Positions 53,720 through 64,000 of a stretch of 64,000 nucleotides of DNA are shown one piece after another. The position numbers and the translations under genes were made by a program. The notes under the pieces were generated by a model. The model made no database searches, was not told the DNA's origin, and was given only the letters and a program-made list of their open reading frames with translations. This DNA comes from Prochlorococcus sp. AG-459-D04. GTDB lineage: Bacteria > Cyanobacteriota > Cyanobacteriia > PCC-6307 > Cyanobiaceae. The stretch covers positions 1 through 64,000 of the forward strand of contig QCRA01000001.1 of NCBI GenBank assembly GCA_003212035.1. The letters are read 5' to 3'. Every line of letters begins with the position of its first letter. Position 1 is the first letter of the stretch.

Positions 53720-54256
53720 ATGAATAATCCTCAAGAATCAGAAGATCATTATAAAGACAATGATTACAGGACAATTGAGCAGACGATGGAAAAGTTTTCT
53801 GGTGGAACAAGAAGACTTGCAGCTCAACTTACAACTTCTGCAAGTATCGACTCTTTATGGAATGTTTTAACAGATTATGATCGACTAAATCTTTACATAC
53901 CAAATCTCTTATCAAGCAAAAAAATATATCAAAATAACAATAATATACATCTTAAACAAGTTGGGGCTCAGGATTTCCTTGGCATGAAATTTTCAGCTGA
54001 AGTAACTATCGATTTATTTGAAGATAAGGAACTTGGTATTTTAAGATTCAATTTAATTAAAGGCGATTTCAGAAAATTTGAAGGTAGTTGGAAAATTCAA
54101 AACATTAAAAATACTTCTAAAAATTCATTAATTTATGATCTTACTGTTCAAGGTTGTCAATGGATGCCTATAGGGATGATAGAGAAAAGACTAAAAAAAG
54201 ATCTTTCTGAAAATTTGATTGCTGTAGATAGACAAGCAAAAGCAACCAAAAATTAG
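53720..54256 (+). CDS. SRPBCC / polyketide cyclase-like protein
   Basis: SIDSLWNVLTDYDRLNLYIPNL; KRLKKDLSENLIAVDRQA. Confidence 0.85.
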   Translation: MNNPQESEDHYKDNDYRTIEQTMEKFSGGTRRLAAQLTTSASIDSLWNVLTDYDRLNLYIPNLLSSKKIYQNNNNIHLKQVGAQDFLGMKFSAEVTIDLFEDKELGILRFNLIKGDFRKFEGSWKIQNIKNTSKNSLIYDLTVQGCQWMPIGMIEKRLKKDLSENLIAVDRQAKATKN

Positions 54257-54273
54257 TTTGCAATTTTAAATAA

Positions 54274-54346
54274 TAGCCCCAAGGGGATTCGAACCCCTGT
54301 CGCCTCCGTGAAAGGGAGGTGTCCTAGGCCTCTAGACGATGGGGCC
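54274..54346 (-). tRNA. tRNA-Glu (UUC)
   Basis: GGCCCCATCGTCTAGAGGCCTAGGACACCTCCCTTTCACGGAGGCGACAGGGGTTCGAATCCCCTTGGGGCTA; complete cloverleaf. Confidence 0.97.
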
Positions 54347-54387
54347 AGGAAATTAGCATAACAGCTTATTAAAAACTAAGAGTAAGG

Positions 54388-55506
54388 CTAACCTTTCGTC
54401 AAGTATTGTTGCTCTTTGTTTTGTCCTTGCCACACAGGAACGGTAAAATGGAAGCAGGAACCTACACCAATTTCAGATACAACCCATATTCTTCCTCCAT
54501 GGACCTGTACTATTCTCCTGCATACAGATAATCCTATTCCAAATCCTGAAGTTCCTTCAGAAGTCTGAGGGAGTCTAACTCTATCAAGAAAAATTCTTTT
54601 TTGTTCGTTCAAAGGAATTCCTGCACCTTTGTCACAAATTGTTATTTCTACCCATTGATTTGTCTTATGGATCATAGTGATTTTTATAGATCCAGAGTCT
54701 TTAGAAAATTTAATAGCATTTTCAATTAAATTTAAAAATACTTGCCTCATTCTTCTTTGATCTGCAAATACGCTTGGCAGATCAGATGGAATATCAGTAT
54801 CAATTTGAATATTTCTTAATCTCCAGAATTTTTCTAATTCGAGTATTACTTCAGCACTAATATTACCTAAATCAATTTTCTGAGGATTAAATAACGCTTC
54901 CCATTTAGTTGTTCCAACCTCTAAAAGATCCTGAGATAAGAGTTCAATCTCTTCTAGACGTCTTTTAATTACCTCTTGCAATTTTGAAATGTCTATTTGT
55001 CCGAGTTTTTGACTTTGAACAGCCAAAGTAGCAGCAGTTAAGGGGGTTCTTAATTCATGCGCAACCATCCTTAATAATCTTTCCTGAGACTCTATTCTTT
55101 TTGTTAGTGTCTCGTTTTCTTGTCTTAAAACGAGAAGTTCGTCTTCCAATAAAAATTCTTTTTGAGTTCTTATTGAATCAATTTTGGATGGTTGTAAATT
55201 AATCCCAAGATTTTTTGTTAAACCTTCTTGTTTCCACCTCGGCAACCATTTTTGCAGCTGTGGGAAAATATTACTTCCAGCAAATATTTGCTTTGGAGCC
55301 GGGGAAACTTTTATAAGAGCCGGTATAGCAACTAATCTATGTAATTCAAGTAATTCCGGCTGCTCTGTGGGCTCAGAAACCTGGAGAGATATCTCAAATT
55401 CACAATCATCTGATTCTAAATAGGCTATTAGGGACTTAATATCATGACTAGATAGTTGATTTCTAGCTGCTACAAGTATTAATTTTAGCTCTTTTTTATC
55501 ATTCAA
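54388..55506 (-). CDS. sasA: SasA-like histidine kinase with KaiB-like N-terminal domain
   Basis: N-terminal thioredoxin/KaiB-like segment; [10 protein letters not shown]-box; [13 protein letters not shown]. Confidence 0.9.
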   Translation of the reverse strand: MNDKKELKLILVAARNQLSSHDIKSLIAYLESDDCEFEISLQVSEPTEQPELLELHRLVAIPALIKVSPAPKQIFAGSNIFPQLQKWLPRWKQEGLTKNLGINLQPSKIDSIRTQKEFLLEDELLVLRQENETLTKRIESQERLLRMVAHELRTPLTAATLAVQSQKLGQIDISKLQEVIKRRLEEIELLSQDLLEVGTTKWEALFNPQKIDLGNISAEVILELEKFWRLRNIQIDTDIPSDLPSVFADQRRMRQVFLNLIENAIKFSKDSGSIKITMIHKTNQWVEITICDKGAGIPLNEQKRIFLDRVRLPQTSEGTSGFGIGLSVCRRIVQVHGGRIWVVSEIGVGSCFHFTVPVWQGQNKEQQYLTKG

Positions 55507-55612
55507 ATGATTTCCCCTGAAGTGTTGAAAAGCTGTTAATCCTTATAAACACCTTAAGATATTTTTTTTTATTTTACAGATAGGCTATGAAATAAATAGA
55601 ACTTATTTATAT

Positions 55613-56152
55613 ATGGTTGCTATTAATCAAAAGAAAAATTTACATTTTGGTGAAAATCCTCCAGAAATCCCTTTAAATAGCAATTTAAAAAGGTGGTTTT
55701 CGAGGAACATTGGATTGTGGAAATCACATAGAACGTATTTTCTTGATGAAGCACAGAGAACTTATAATTTAATTATGAATCTAAATATACAATCTCTCAA
55801 GAGTAAATCGGAATGGGAGTCGCATTATAAATTCACTTGGTATCCAGAAAAAAAATATAATTTCTTTAGCGATAACCCTCAGTATAAAGAAAGTGGAGAA
55901 ATGCATGCATTCTTAAAAGGCCATCAACTTATAAGAGAAAATTTTTATTTAAGTAATGTTGAAGGAATTTCAAATATTAAGCAAGTCGACGAACACGAAA
56001 TGATTTTTGAGTCTTTATATAATGATTGGTATATCATTGAACATACGAGACTAGTAGATTCTGATAATTATAGATATAGGGTTATATATTCATGGAACAA
56101 AAATAAGCTAAGAATAGTAGAGAATCATCACGAAATTAAAATTATTAAATAA
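55613..56152 (+). CDS. Hypothetical protein, possibly CpcS/CpeS-like lipocalin fold
   Basis: GLWKSHRTYFL ... ESGEMHAFLKG beta-rich pattern; weak. Confidence 0.5.
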   Translation: MVAINQKKNLHFGENPPEIPLNSNLKRWFSRNIGLWKSHRTYFLDEAQRTYNLIMNLNIQSLKSKSEWESHYKFTWYPEKKYNFFSDNPQYKESGEMHAFLKGHQLIRENFYLSNVEGISNIKQVDEHEMIFESLYNDWYIIEHTRLVDSDNYRYRVIYSWNKNKLRIVENHHEIKIIK

Positions 56153-56223
56153 ATTCTATTGGCAGTTTTAGTTTCAAAAATAAAAAATGTTATCTTTAAT
56201 AAGATTAATTAAAAAAATCAAAT

Positions 56224-56658
56224 ATGGGTTTTAAAGTTTCTAAAATTTTTGCAATCTCTCTAATTTTTTCATCTTTTTTATTTGATATAAATAACGAATT
56301 TAATAATTTAAATGCAAATGTAAAAAATTTGCCTGCCAACAAAAATGATTTAGATTTATATCATGGGATGGGGGTTTCATTTCTATGTAATGCGACAAGA
56401 AAAGGATTTGATTTAGACTTTCCAAAAACATTAAACGTAGCCTCAACAACTTTCGCTTCAGTAGTTTCACAAAAACATGGAGGAAAAATAATAGAAAAAA
56501 AGAGAGAACAAACAGTTGATATCAAACAATTGCAGTTTATTGCATCTCTTCAATTGGTTGAATCAGCTCTTCAGGTGTGTCCAGATAATGTTCCTGAAAA
56601 AATTGAAAAACAATTTAAGATTGAACTTGAGAGGGTTAAGAAATTACAAGGATTATAA
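56224..56658 (+). CDS. Conserved hypothetical protein with signal peptide
   Basis: 144 aa; hydrophobic N-terminus. Confidence 0.65.
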   Translation: MGFKVSKIFAISLIFSSFLFDINNEFNNLNANVKNLPANKNDLDLYHGMGVSFLCNATRKGFDLDFPKTLNVASTTFASVVSQKHGGKIIEKKREQTVDIKQLQFIASLQLVESALQVCPDNVPEKIEKQFKIELERVKKLQGL

Positions 56659-56671
56659 AAAAATAATTTTT

Positions 56672-57667
56672 TTATCTAAACATTGAACTAACAGAGCTTT
56701 CTTCGTGGATTCTCCAAATAGCTTCCCCAAGCATATTTGCAACAGAAAGAACTTTTAATTGTGGAAAATTATCTTTGTGTATAACGGGTATGCTATTAGT
56801 CACAATAACTTGTTCGAATAAATTCTTAGTACTTAATCTTTCATAAGAGGGAGGAGAAAATACAGCATGTGATGCACATGCAAAAATTCTATTAGCTCCT
56901 TCTTTTTTTAGTAAATTAGCTCCAGAGCAAATTGTGCCGCCAGTGTCTATCATATCGTCTATAAGAATAGCGGTTTTACCTCTAACTTCACCAATAACTG
57001 TTAGGCTTTCGGCGATATTATGAGCCGATCTCCTTTTGTCAATGATAGCCAAAGGAGCATCTTTCATTAATTTTGCAAATGCTCTCGCTCTAGCGACTCC
57101 ACCTACATCAGGGGAGACGACAACTATTTCTTCTAAATCTAAAGTTTCTAGATAATCAATTAATACAGGTGAACCATAAATATGATCGCATGGTATATCA
57201 AAATATCCCTGTATTTGAGCAGAGTGTAAGTCCATAGCAAGAACCCTATCAACTCCTGATTTTTCGAGTAAATTAGCAGTTAGCTTTGCTGTTATAGACT
57301 CTCTTCCTGAGGTCTTTCTGTCTGCTCTTGCATACCCAAAATACGGGATTACAGCCGTTATTTGTCTTGCAGACGCTCTTTTGCATGCGTCAACCATTAT
57401 CATAAGCTCCATCAAACTATCATTTACTGGAGCGGATGTAGGTTGTATCAGGAATACATCACAACCTCTAATAGATTGTTGAATCTGTACATAAAGTTCT
57501 CCATCAGCAAACCTTTTAGATATTAAAGGTACATTTTCAATACCTAAATATGATGCAATTTCTTCTGCTAATTTAGGATTTGTTGTCCCACTTACTAACC
57601 TTAATCTACTGTTAGTTAGATTAAAGTTTGATTCTTTACTCTGCATTGCCGTGATAAAACTTGTCAC
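56672..57667 (-). CDS. prs: Ribose-phosphate pyrophosphokinase
   Basis: FADGELYVQIQQSIRGCDVFLIQPT; AILIDDMIDTGGTI. Confidence 0.97.
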   Translation of the reverse strand: MTSFITAMQSKESNFNLTNSRLRLVSGTTNPKLAEEIASYLGIENVPLISKRFADGELYVQIQQSIRGCDVFLIQPTSAPVNDSLMELMIMVDACKRASARQITAVIPYFGYARADRKTSGRESITAKLTANLLEKSGVDRVLAMDLHSAQIQGYFDIPCDHIYGSPVLIDYLETLDLEEIVVVSPDVGGVARARAFAKLMKDAPLAIIDKRRSAHNIAESLTVIGEVRGKTAILIDDMIDTGGTICSGANLLKKEGANRIFACASHAVFSPPSYERLSTKNLFEQVIVTNSIPVIHKDNFPQLKVLSVANMLGEAIWRIHEESSVSSMFR

Positions 57668-57910
57668 GAAATTTGCACCATAAAACTATATTCTTATCGT
57701 AGTCGTTTATATGAATTTCGCAAAAGATAATGACTAGATCTTTTCAAAATTCACATCAATCAAGCAAAATATCGTTTATAAAAATCAGAATTACTATTTA
57801 TTCAGTCTTAAAAGCTAGGAATAATATTTGTCAACTAAAAAAAATTTGTATATGGTTGAATTTAGATAATTAAAAACACTTTAAGTGTAAAGAATATAAA
57901 TAATAAAAAA

Positions 57911-59431
57911 ATGCCTATAGAGTCAATTCTTGCAAAAAAATCATTAGGCATACTTATGCATCCAACATGTATTCCAGGAGGAAAAGTATGTGGAACTTTT
58001 GGGAGAGGAGCTAAAGAGTGGATAAATAAACTACATAAGCATGGGATTGAATACTGGCAATTTTTACCTCTTACACCTACTGACTCTACAGGTTCTCCAT
58101 ATAGTTCCCCATCTAGTTTTGCAATAAACCCATGGTTTTTGGATATAGATGATTTAATCGAAAAAGGTTTTATCTTCATTTCAAATGAAGAAAATCTAGG
58201 TCCAACAAATCAGAATAAAGATCATTTTGATTTTGATATTGCGGATGATTTAACAAAGAAATTAGGTCATCTCCTTTTGCAAGGTTGGAGTTCACAATCT
58301 GAGGAAAGAAAAATTAATTTCAATAAATGGTTAAGTAGGAATTCTTGGGTTGAAGACTATGCCACATTTGTTGTCATCAGAGAGGAGTTTAATATGTTGC
58401 CTTGGTGGGAATGGCCTAAAGAATTTAAAATAAAAAATGACAAGTTCTTAAAATCGTGGATTAAGACAAATAGTGAAGAGATACTTATAAAAAAATTAAT
58501 GCAGTGGCATCTTGATGAACAATGGAGTGCTATCAAAAACTTTGCAAAATCAAGAAATATTAAGCTAATTGGAGATTTGCCTTTTTATGTCTCTAGAGAC
58601 AGCGCCGATGTATGGAGTAATAGAACATTATTTTCAATTTTAAAAAATGGAGATTTAATCTTTCAAAGTGGTGTTCCCCCTGATTATTTTTCATCAACAG
58701 GACAATTATGGGGTACCCCAACTTACTTTTGGTCAAAACATAAGAGGACTAATTTCGATTGGTGGAGAAAGAGATTTCAAAGGCAATTTGAACTTGTGGA
58801 CATATTAAGATTTGATCATTTCAGGGGTTTAGCTGGTTACTGGAGAGTTAATGGCAGTTCTAAATCAGCAATTGTTGGGAAATGGATAAACTCTCCAGGT
58901 AGAACATTATTAAGTAAAGTAAAAAAGGATCTAGGAGTTAACAATTTACCAATAATTGCGGAGGATTTGGGCGTAATAACCCCAGATGTAGAGAAATTAA
59001 GGAAAAATTTTGTACTGCCTGGTATGAAAATACTACAATTCGCTTTTGATGGTAATGAAGATAATCCTTACTTACCTAAGAATATAACAGGAGAAAATTG
59101 GGTTGTTTATACAGGTACTCACGATAATTCTACTTCTGTTTCATGGTGGGAATATTTAGATGATGAATCAAAAGGAAGAATAAAAGATGAGTTTAAATTT
59201 TCAGAAAATCCTTCTTGGGCTTTAATAGAAATTGGCATGGACACAAATGCTAATCTCTTTATCGCTCCAATACAAGATCTATTATCTCTAGACGATTCAA
59301 GTAGATTAAACAAACCTGGGACAACGAAAAATAACTGGAAATGGAAGTTAAATCGATCTTTAGAAGAAATAGAGGATAATTTAAAAACCTTTAGTGAACT
59401 GGGAAATAGTTCTGGGAGAACTCGAAAGTAG
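57911..59431 (+). CDS. malQ: 4-alpha-glucanotransferase
   Basis: GDLPFYVSRDSADVWSN; IAEDLGVITPDV; YTGTHDNSTSVSWW. Confidence 0.96.
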   Translation: MPIESILAKKSLGILMHPTCIPGGKVCGTFGRGAKEWINKLHKHGIEYWQFLPLTPTDSTGSPYSSPSSFAINPWFLDIDDLIEKGFIFISNEENLGPTNQNKDHFDFDIADDLTKKLGHLLLQGWSSQSEERKINFNKWLSRNSWVEDYATFVVIREEFNMLPWWEWPKEFKIKNDKFLKSWIKTNSEEILIKKLMQWHLDEQWSAIKNFAKSRNIKLIGDLPFYVSRDSADVWSNRTLFSILKNGDLIFQSGVPPDYFSSTGQLWGTPTYFWSKHKRTNFDWWRKRFQRQFELVDILRFDHFRGLAGYWRVNGSSKSAIVGKWINSPGRTLLSKVKKDLGVNNLPIIAEDLGVITPDVEKLRKNFVLPGMKILQFAFDGNEDNPYLPKNITGENWVVYTGTHDNSTSVSWWEYLDDESKGRIKDEFKFSENPSWALIEIGMDTNANLFIAPIQDLLSLDDSSRLNKPGTTKNNWKWKLNRSLEEIEDNLKTFSELGNSSGRTRK

Positions 59432-59444
59432 AATTTATTAAAAA

Positions 59445-59939
59445 TTATTTATCAATTATTTGGTTTTCAATATTTTGAATCTCTATAACATTTACATTTA
59501 CAACAAAGTATCTCTTTAATATAAATATAGTTAGAACTAATATAAAAAAATACAAAAGGCTGCCTTGCCATGTGTTGATAAGATCGAATTTCCTCAACAG
59601 AAAATCCTTCTCCCCTTTCTTTAAAATTTTTCTTTCTCTAACTGCTAATTTTAATAATGAATTTCTTTTTAAGACTAAGCATTCCTCTAATTTAATTAAT
59701 ATAGACCTAATAAAAGGATACTCTGGCCTAATATTTTTATTATTGTTTTCAATAGAATTTAATATTCGTTCAGGAATTTTTGAAATGTATGATAATTCTT
59801 TTATTGTTAGATTTTGTTGAATTCTTGCTTCTTTCACTAATTTTGCAATCTCTATATATTGATCAACCAATCTAGGATTAAAGTCTTTATTTTTATCAGA
59901 TTTTTTTTTAAATAAAAAGAGATTTTTCAAAATATTCAT
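59445..59939 (-). CDS. HTH_25 (RodZ-like) helix-turn-helix protein with TM
   Basis: VKEARIQQNLTIKELSYISKIPERILNSIE; one C-terminal TM. Confidence 0.75.
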   Translation of the reverse strand: MNILKNLFLFKKKSDKNKDFNPRLVDQYIEIAKLVKEARIQQNLTIKELSYISKIPERILNSIENNNKNIRPEYPFIRSILIKLEECLVLKRNSLLKLAVRERKILKKGEKDFLLRKFDLINTWQGSLLYFFILVLTIFILKRYFVVNVNVIEIQNIENQIIDK

Positions 59940-60048
59940 TCGATATTCATTAGCTAATTAATCCTTTTAATACTAAATTTTTAAAACAAGAATTAATTTA
60001 ATTTTAATAGCATTAAAACCATAAGTAAATTTATTGGATATAAAAAAA

Positions 60049-61722
60049 CTAAACTGTAGAAATGATATTTTGCAATGCACTTTTTGCAATATTCAGAGGG
60101 CTAAAAGTATCTCTAATTAAAGCTAAGAGTTTTTTTGCATCGGTAAATTCTAATTTTTCATCTTTTATAAGGCTTAAAAGAAGATTCTTCCTGACTTCTG
60201 ATCCTTTTTTACTTACAAATAATTTCAAACCAGCGTTCGCAACTGGTATTAGGTCTGAATTAATATTCTCAGAATCTTTAAATAAAATATTTAACAAACT
60301 TTCAACTTTTTCTATTTGAATTTGACCTTTTTTATCAAAAACGACTTCTAAAAGGATTTCTAAAATCTCTTCAGAATTATCGGTAAGTAGTTTTTTAGCA
60401 ATATATGGATAAGCAATTTTTAAAATTTTAAATTCAGGATCTAGTCTAAGCGCTAAACCTTCTTGACTAACAACGGCTCTAATTATTAAAGCAAACCTAC
60501 TGGGAACTCTGAAAGGGTAGGAATACATTAGTTTTGAAAATTTATTAGTTACATTTTTTAGATTAAAATTACCAACTTCGGCACCTAGAGATCCTCCAAG
60601 AACTTCTTTTAATGGTTCAACGAGTTCTTGAAGATCTTGTTCTTTAGTTAAAAAACCTAATTTCTGGAAATCTTCTGCTAGAAGATAATATTCATCGTTT
60701 ATTATGTGAACGATTGCCTTTATAAGAGTAAGTCTATCTGAATTTGTAATAGTATCCATCATTCCGAAATCAACATAAGCTAAATTTCCACAATCTACAT
60801 TTCCTCCTTTGAGTGCAAACATATTTCCTGGATGTGGGTCTGCATGAAAATATCCAAATTCAAATAATTGCTGTAATCCACTTATTACGCAAGTTTTTAT
60901 AAAAGAAGCAGGTATTAAGTTATTTTCCTCCAATAAAGCACGATCTCTTAACTTAACTCCATCGATCCAAGAAGTTGTGATAATTCTTTTGGATGAAAAC
61001 TGTCTTTCTATTTTAGGTATAAAAATATTTGGGTTTTCTTTAAATAAATTTGCAAACCTCAAAGCATTTTTGGCCTCTTTTTCATAGTCAATTTCATCAA
61101 AAAGTGCTCTGCCGAATTCATCTATTATTTCTCCAATTCCAACACCGATATTTAATGGTAAGAATGGGGATAAAAAAGTTCCTAAAAACCTTAAGATTAC
61201 AACATCCCTTCTTATAAGAAAATACAAATTTGGCCTCTGTACTTTAACAGCTAGAAAATTATTATTTATTTTTGCTTTATAAACTTGACCTAAGCTTGCT
61301 GAAGCAACAGGACTATCTGGAAACTCATCAAATAATTCATTAGAAGATGCTCCGAGCTCCTCCTCAATAATTTTTAAAGCAATTTTGTGATCAAAGGCTG
61401 GGAGATTATCCTGTAAGTTTGTAAGTTCTGTAAGCCAATCTTGTCTAACAAGATCTGGTCTAGTTGAAAGTGCCTGACCTAATTTTATAAAACAAGGTCC
61501 TAAATCTGTAATTACATCAAAAAGATATTTCGAGAGATTTTTTTGTACATTTTTGTTTTTACTGTTACCTTGAAAAAGTATTCTTAAAAAAAGAAAAATA
61601 AAAGTTAAAAGGATATATAAAACTCTTGGGATAAAAATCCATGGTCTCAACATCAACCAAACCAAGTCATCTTTTGCTGAATATTTCGAATAAGAACTTT
61701 CCATTAAAGTTAAAAATATCAA
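60049..61722 (-). CDS. ABC1/UbiB-family protein kinase-like
   Basis: GPCFIKLGQALSTRPDL; ASLGQVYKAK; FHADPHPGN. Confidence 0.95.
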   Translation of the reverse strand: MIFLTLMESSYSKYSAKDDLVWLMLRPWIFIPRVLYILLTFIFLFLRILFQGNSKNKNVQKNLSKYLFDVITDLGPCFIKLGQALSTRPDLVRQDWLTELTNLQDNLPAFDHKIALKIIEEELGASSNELFDEFPDSPVASASLGQVYKAKINNNFLAVKVQRPNLYFLIRRDVVILRFLGTFLSPFLPLNIGVGIGEIIDEFGRALFDEIDYEKEAKNALRFANLFKENPNIFIPKIERQFSSKRIITTSWIDGVKLRDRALLEENNLIPASFIKTCVISGLQQLFEFGYFHADPHPGNMFALKGGNVDCGNLAYVDFGMMDTITNSDRLTLIKAIVHIINDEYYLLAEDFQKLGFLTKEQDLQELVEPLKEVLGGSLGAEVGNFNLKNVTNKFSKLMYSYPFRVPSRFALIIRAVVSQEGLALRLDPEFKILKIAYPYIAKKLLTDNSEEILEILLEVVFDKKGQIQIEKVESLLNILFKDSENINSDLIPVANAGLKLFVSKKGSEVRKNLLLSLIKDEKLEFTDAKKLLALIRDTFSPLNIAKSALQNIISTV

Positions 61723-61768
61723 AAAAAGAATATCATCTAGATCATTCTATATATGTCAATATTACTTT

Positions 61769-63166
61769 ATGAGCATTTCATCTTTTCTAACTAAAAAGTT
61801 TTTAAAATCTCTATACTTTCCTGCTCATAACAGAGGAGCAGCTTTACCAAGAAAATTAGTAAAATTATTAGAAAATCCAGCTGGCTATTGGGATTTGCCC
61901 GAACTACCAGAAATAGGCTCACCACTTTCCAAAAATGGATTGATTGCTAAATCTCAAAGAGAATTCTCTGACAAATTTGGAGCTAAAGGATGTTTTTTTG
62001 GTGTTAATGGAGCTTCTGGATTAATACAATCAGCAGTAATTGCAATGGCAAATCCAGGTGAAAATATTCTGATGCCTAGAAATGTTCATGTAAGTGTTAT
62101 AAAAACCTGCGTGATGCAGAACATAAATCCAATATTTTTTGACCTAGAATTTTCAACAGAAACGGGGCATTACAAACCAATTACAAAAATTTGGTTAGAA
62201 AATGTATTTAAAAAATTAAATTTTGATGAGAATAAAATTGTAGGTGTAATCCTTGTAAGCCCCTCTTATCATGGTTACGCTGGTGATTTAGAGCCTTTAA
62301 TAGATTTTTGTCATCAAAACAATTTACCTGTTTTAGTTGATGAAGCCCATGGTTCTTATTTTCTTTTTTGTGAAAACCTTAATTTACCTAAACCTGCCTT
62401 ATCATCAAACGCTGATTTAGTGGTTCATTCACTGCATAAGTCTCTCAATGGTTTAACTCAAACTGCAATACTTTGGTATAAAGGGAATTTAATAAATGAA
62501 CGTAATTTAATCAAGAGTATTGATTTGTTACAAACTACTAGCCCAAGTTCATTATTACTTTCTTCTTGTGAAGAGTCTATTAAAGATTGGATTAATAAAA
62601 AAAGTTTATCAAAATATCAAAAAAGAATTTTAGAGGCAAAAAGTATCTACAAAAAATTAATTCAAAAAAATATTCCTCTCATTGAAACCCAAGATCCCTT
62701 AAAAATTATCTTGAATACCTCCAAAGCTGGAATTGATGGTTTTACTGCTGATAAATTTTTTTATAGAAATGGTCTTATTGCAGAATTGCCAGAAATGATG
62801 ACTCTCACTTTTTGCTTAGGATTTGCAAATCAAAAAGATTTTCTTAATTTATTGGAAGAATTATGGAATAGATTACTATTGAATTCTAAAAATTCAAAAA
62901 GTTTAGAAGTGCTCCAATCGCCCTTTAAATTAGTTCAAGCACCCGAAATTGAAATTGGAATTGCTTGGAGAAGTGAGACTCGTAGTATTCCTTTTTCGCA
63001 ATCATTAAATAAAATATCTGGAGATATTATTTGCCCTTATCCTCCTGGAATTCCTCTATTAGTACCTGGAGAAAAAATTGATTTAGATAGGTTTAATTGG
63101 ATAAATAATCAAAGTTTATGTAACAAAGATCTGCTAAATTTTAATATAAGAGTCATAGAAAAATAG
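61769..63166 (+). CDS. Orn/Lys/Arg decarboxylase family PLP enzyme
   Basis: VLVDEAHGSYFLF; DLVVHSLHKSLNGLTQTA. Confidence 0.93.
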   Translation: MSISSFLTKKFLKSLYFPAHNRGAALPRKLVKLLENPAGYWDLPELPEIGSPLSKNGLIAKSQREFSDKFGAKGCFFGVNGASGLIQSAVIAMANPGENILMPRNVHVSVIKTCVMQNINPIFFDLEFSTETGHYKPITKIWLENVFKKLNFDENKIVGVILVSPSYHGYAGDLEPLIDFCHQNNLPVLVDEAHGSYFLFCENLNLPKPALSSNADLVVHSLHKSLNGLTQTAILWYKGNLINERNLIKSIDLLQTTSPSSLLLSSCEESIKDWINKKSLSKYQKRILEAKSIYKKLIQKNIPLIETQDPLKIILNTSKAGIDGFTADKFFYRNGLIAELPEMMTLTFCLGFANQKDFLNLLEELWNRLLLNSKNSKSLEVLQSPFKLVQAPEIEIGIAWRSETRSIPFSQSLNKISGDIICPYPPGIPLLVPGEKIDLDRFNWINNQSLCNKDLLNFNIRVIEK

Positions 63167-63175
63167 AAATTTTAT

Positions 63176-64000
63176 ATGAGATTAAGAAGCGGATTACTAA
63201 TAGGAATTTTTGGATTAATTGTTGTTTTGTTGGGGGGATGGGTTTTTACATTAGCAACTGCGCTGCTTACATATTTAGCTTTATTGGAATTTTTTAGAAT
63301 GGCAGAATTTAAAGGAATAAGACCAGCCACAAAAACAACATTATTTTCATCTTTCATTATTATAGTTTCAACTTATCTTGAGACAATTGGTGTGCTTGAA
63401 GGAGAAATATCAAATTCAATTTTGCCAATCTGTTCAGTTGGAATATGCACTTGGTTACTTTTGCAGCCAAAACCTGGAACAATTTCAGATATTGCAGCCT
63501 CTATTTTTGGATTATTCTATTTAGGGTTTTTACCTAGTTACTGGATCAAGTTAAGAGGATTGGATTCAGTGATAGTAAGTTCAAATCTAGGTTTTAATTC
63601 GTTTGAGAACTTGTCAAATACTACAGGTCTTTATTTAACTTTAACTGCTTGTTTATTAATTGTAGCTAGTGATATTGGTTCTTATTTTATTGGAAAGAAA
63701 TTTGGCAAAACATCTCTTTCTCCAATATCTCCGAGCAAAACTATGGAAGGTTTGATTGGAGGAATATCCTGTTCAATTTTACTAGCAATATTTTTCGCAT
63801 TTTTAATGAATTGGGGAAATCCAGTATTTATTGGCATCTTATATGGAATTTCAATTTCTCTTATGGCATTAGTTGGAGATTTAATTGAATCTATGATGAA
63901 GAGAGATGCAAAAATAAAAGATTCAGGTACTTTTTTACCGGGACACGGAGGGATTCTTGACCGAATTGACAGTTACATCTTTACTCCATCTGTTTTGTAT
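63176..64000 (+). CDS. cdsA: Phosphatidate cytidylyltransferase, truncated at window end
   Basis: ASDIGSYFIGKKFGK...SPSKTMEGLIGGI...GDLIESMMKRDAKIKDSGTFLPGHGGILDRIDS. Confidence 0.95.
   Translation, partial: MRLRSGLLIGIFGLIVVLLGGWVFTLATALLTYLALLEFFRMAEFKGIRPATKTTLFSSFIIIVSTYLETIGVLEGEISNSILPICSVGICTWLLLQPKPGTISDIAASIFGLFYLGFLPSYWIKLRGLDSVIVSSNLGFNSFENLSNTTGLYLTLTACLLIVASDIGSYFIGKKFGKTSLSPISPSKTMEGLIGGISCSILLAIFFAFLMNWGNPVFIGILYGISISLMALVGDLIESMMKRDAKIKDSGTFLPGHGGILDRIDSYIFTPSVLY

Noticed and set aside
54274-54346. tRNA-Glu as an integration site for an island
   Set aside because: Flanked by housekeeping genes (SRPBCC, sasA) with no integrase or repeated tRNA 3' end nearby.

Overview
AT-rich, densely packed 64 kb chromosomal window. 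Gene content (split-domain CynA/CynS, ChlI, PetG, CytM, lycopene cyclase, OpcA/Zwf, SasA, no phycobilisome genes) fits a marine picocyanobacterium, most likely high-light Prochlorococcus. All identifications come from reading the sequence; no database search was run. The left ~15 kb is accessory-like and metal-themed. It holds a zinc uptake module (znuB, Fur-family regulator probably Zur, znuC, znuA), a CobW-type GTPase, a WD40 protein, a zinc-ribbon membrane protein, a cyanate transporter plus cyanase cluster, tatA and a Cys-rich metallothionein-like micro-ORF. The rest is mostly housekeeping: an ATP-grasp/alpha-E/transglutaminase cluster, hom, sufE, ruvC, chlI, cytM, petG, rsmD, hisH, trxA, guaB, gyrA, crtL, leuA, folD, crtE, cobB, opcA-zwf, petH, tRNA-Glu, sasA, prs, malQ and cdsA (truncated at the window edge). 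The main candidates for new biology are: (1) a ~130 aa domain (FEWxG...FTxH...EF) present twice in ZnuA as a near-exact 420-bp tandem repeat and once inside the adjacent CobW; (2) near-identical Fur/Zur-type palindromes in front of znuA/znuC and, doubled, in front of the cyanate cluster; (3) zur lying antisense between znuC and znuB, a possible noncontiguous operon; (4) a minus-strand small-RNA locus at ~590-860 with a second exact copy of the Yfr1 13-mer next to a Yfr2-like RNA carrying a Yfr1-complementary segment.
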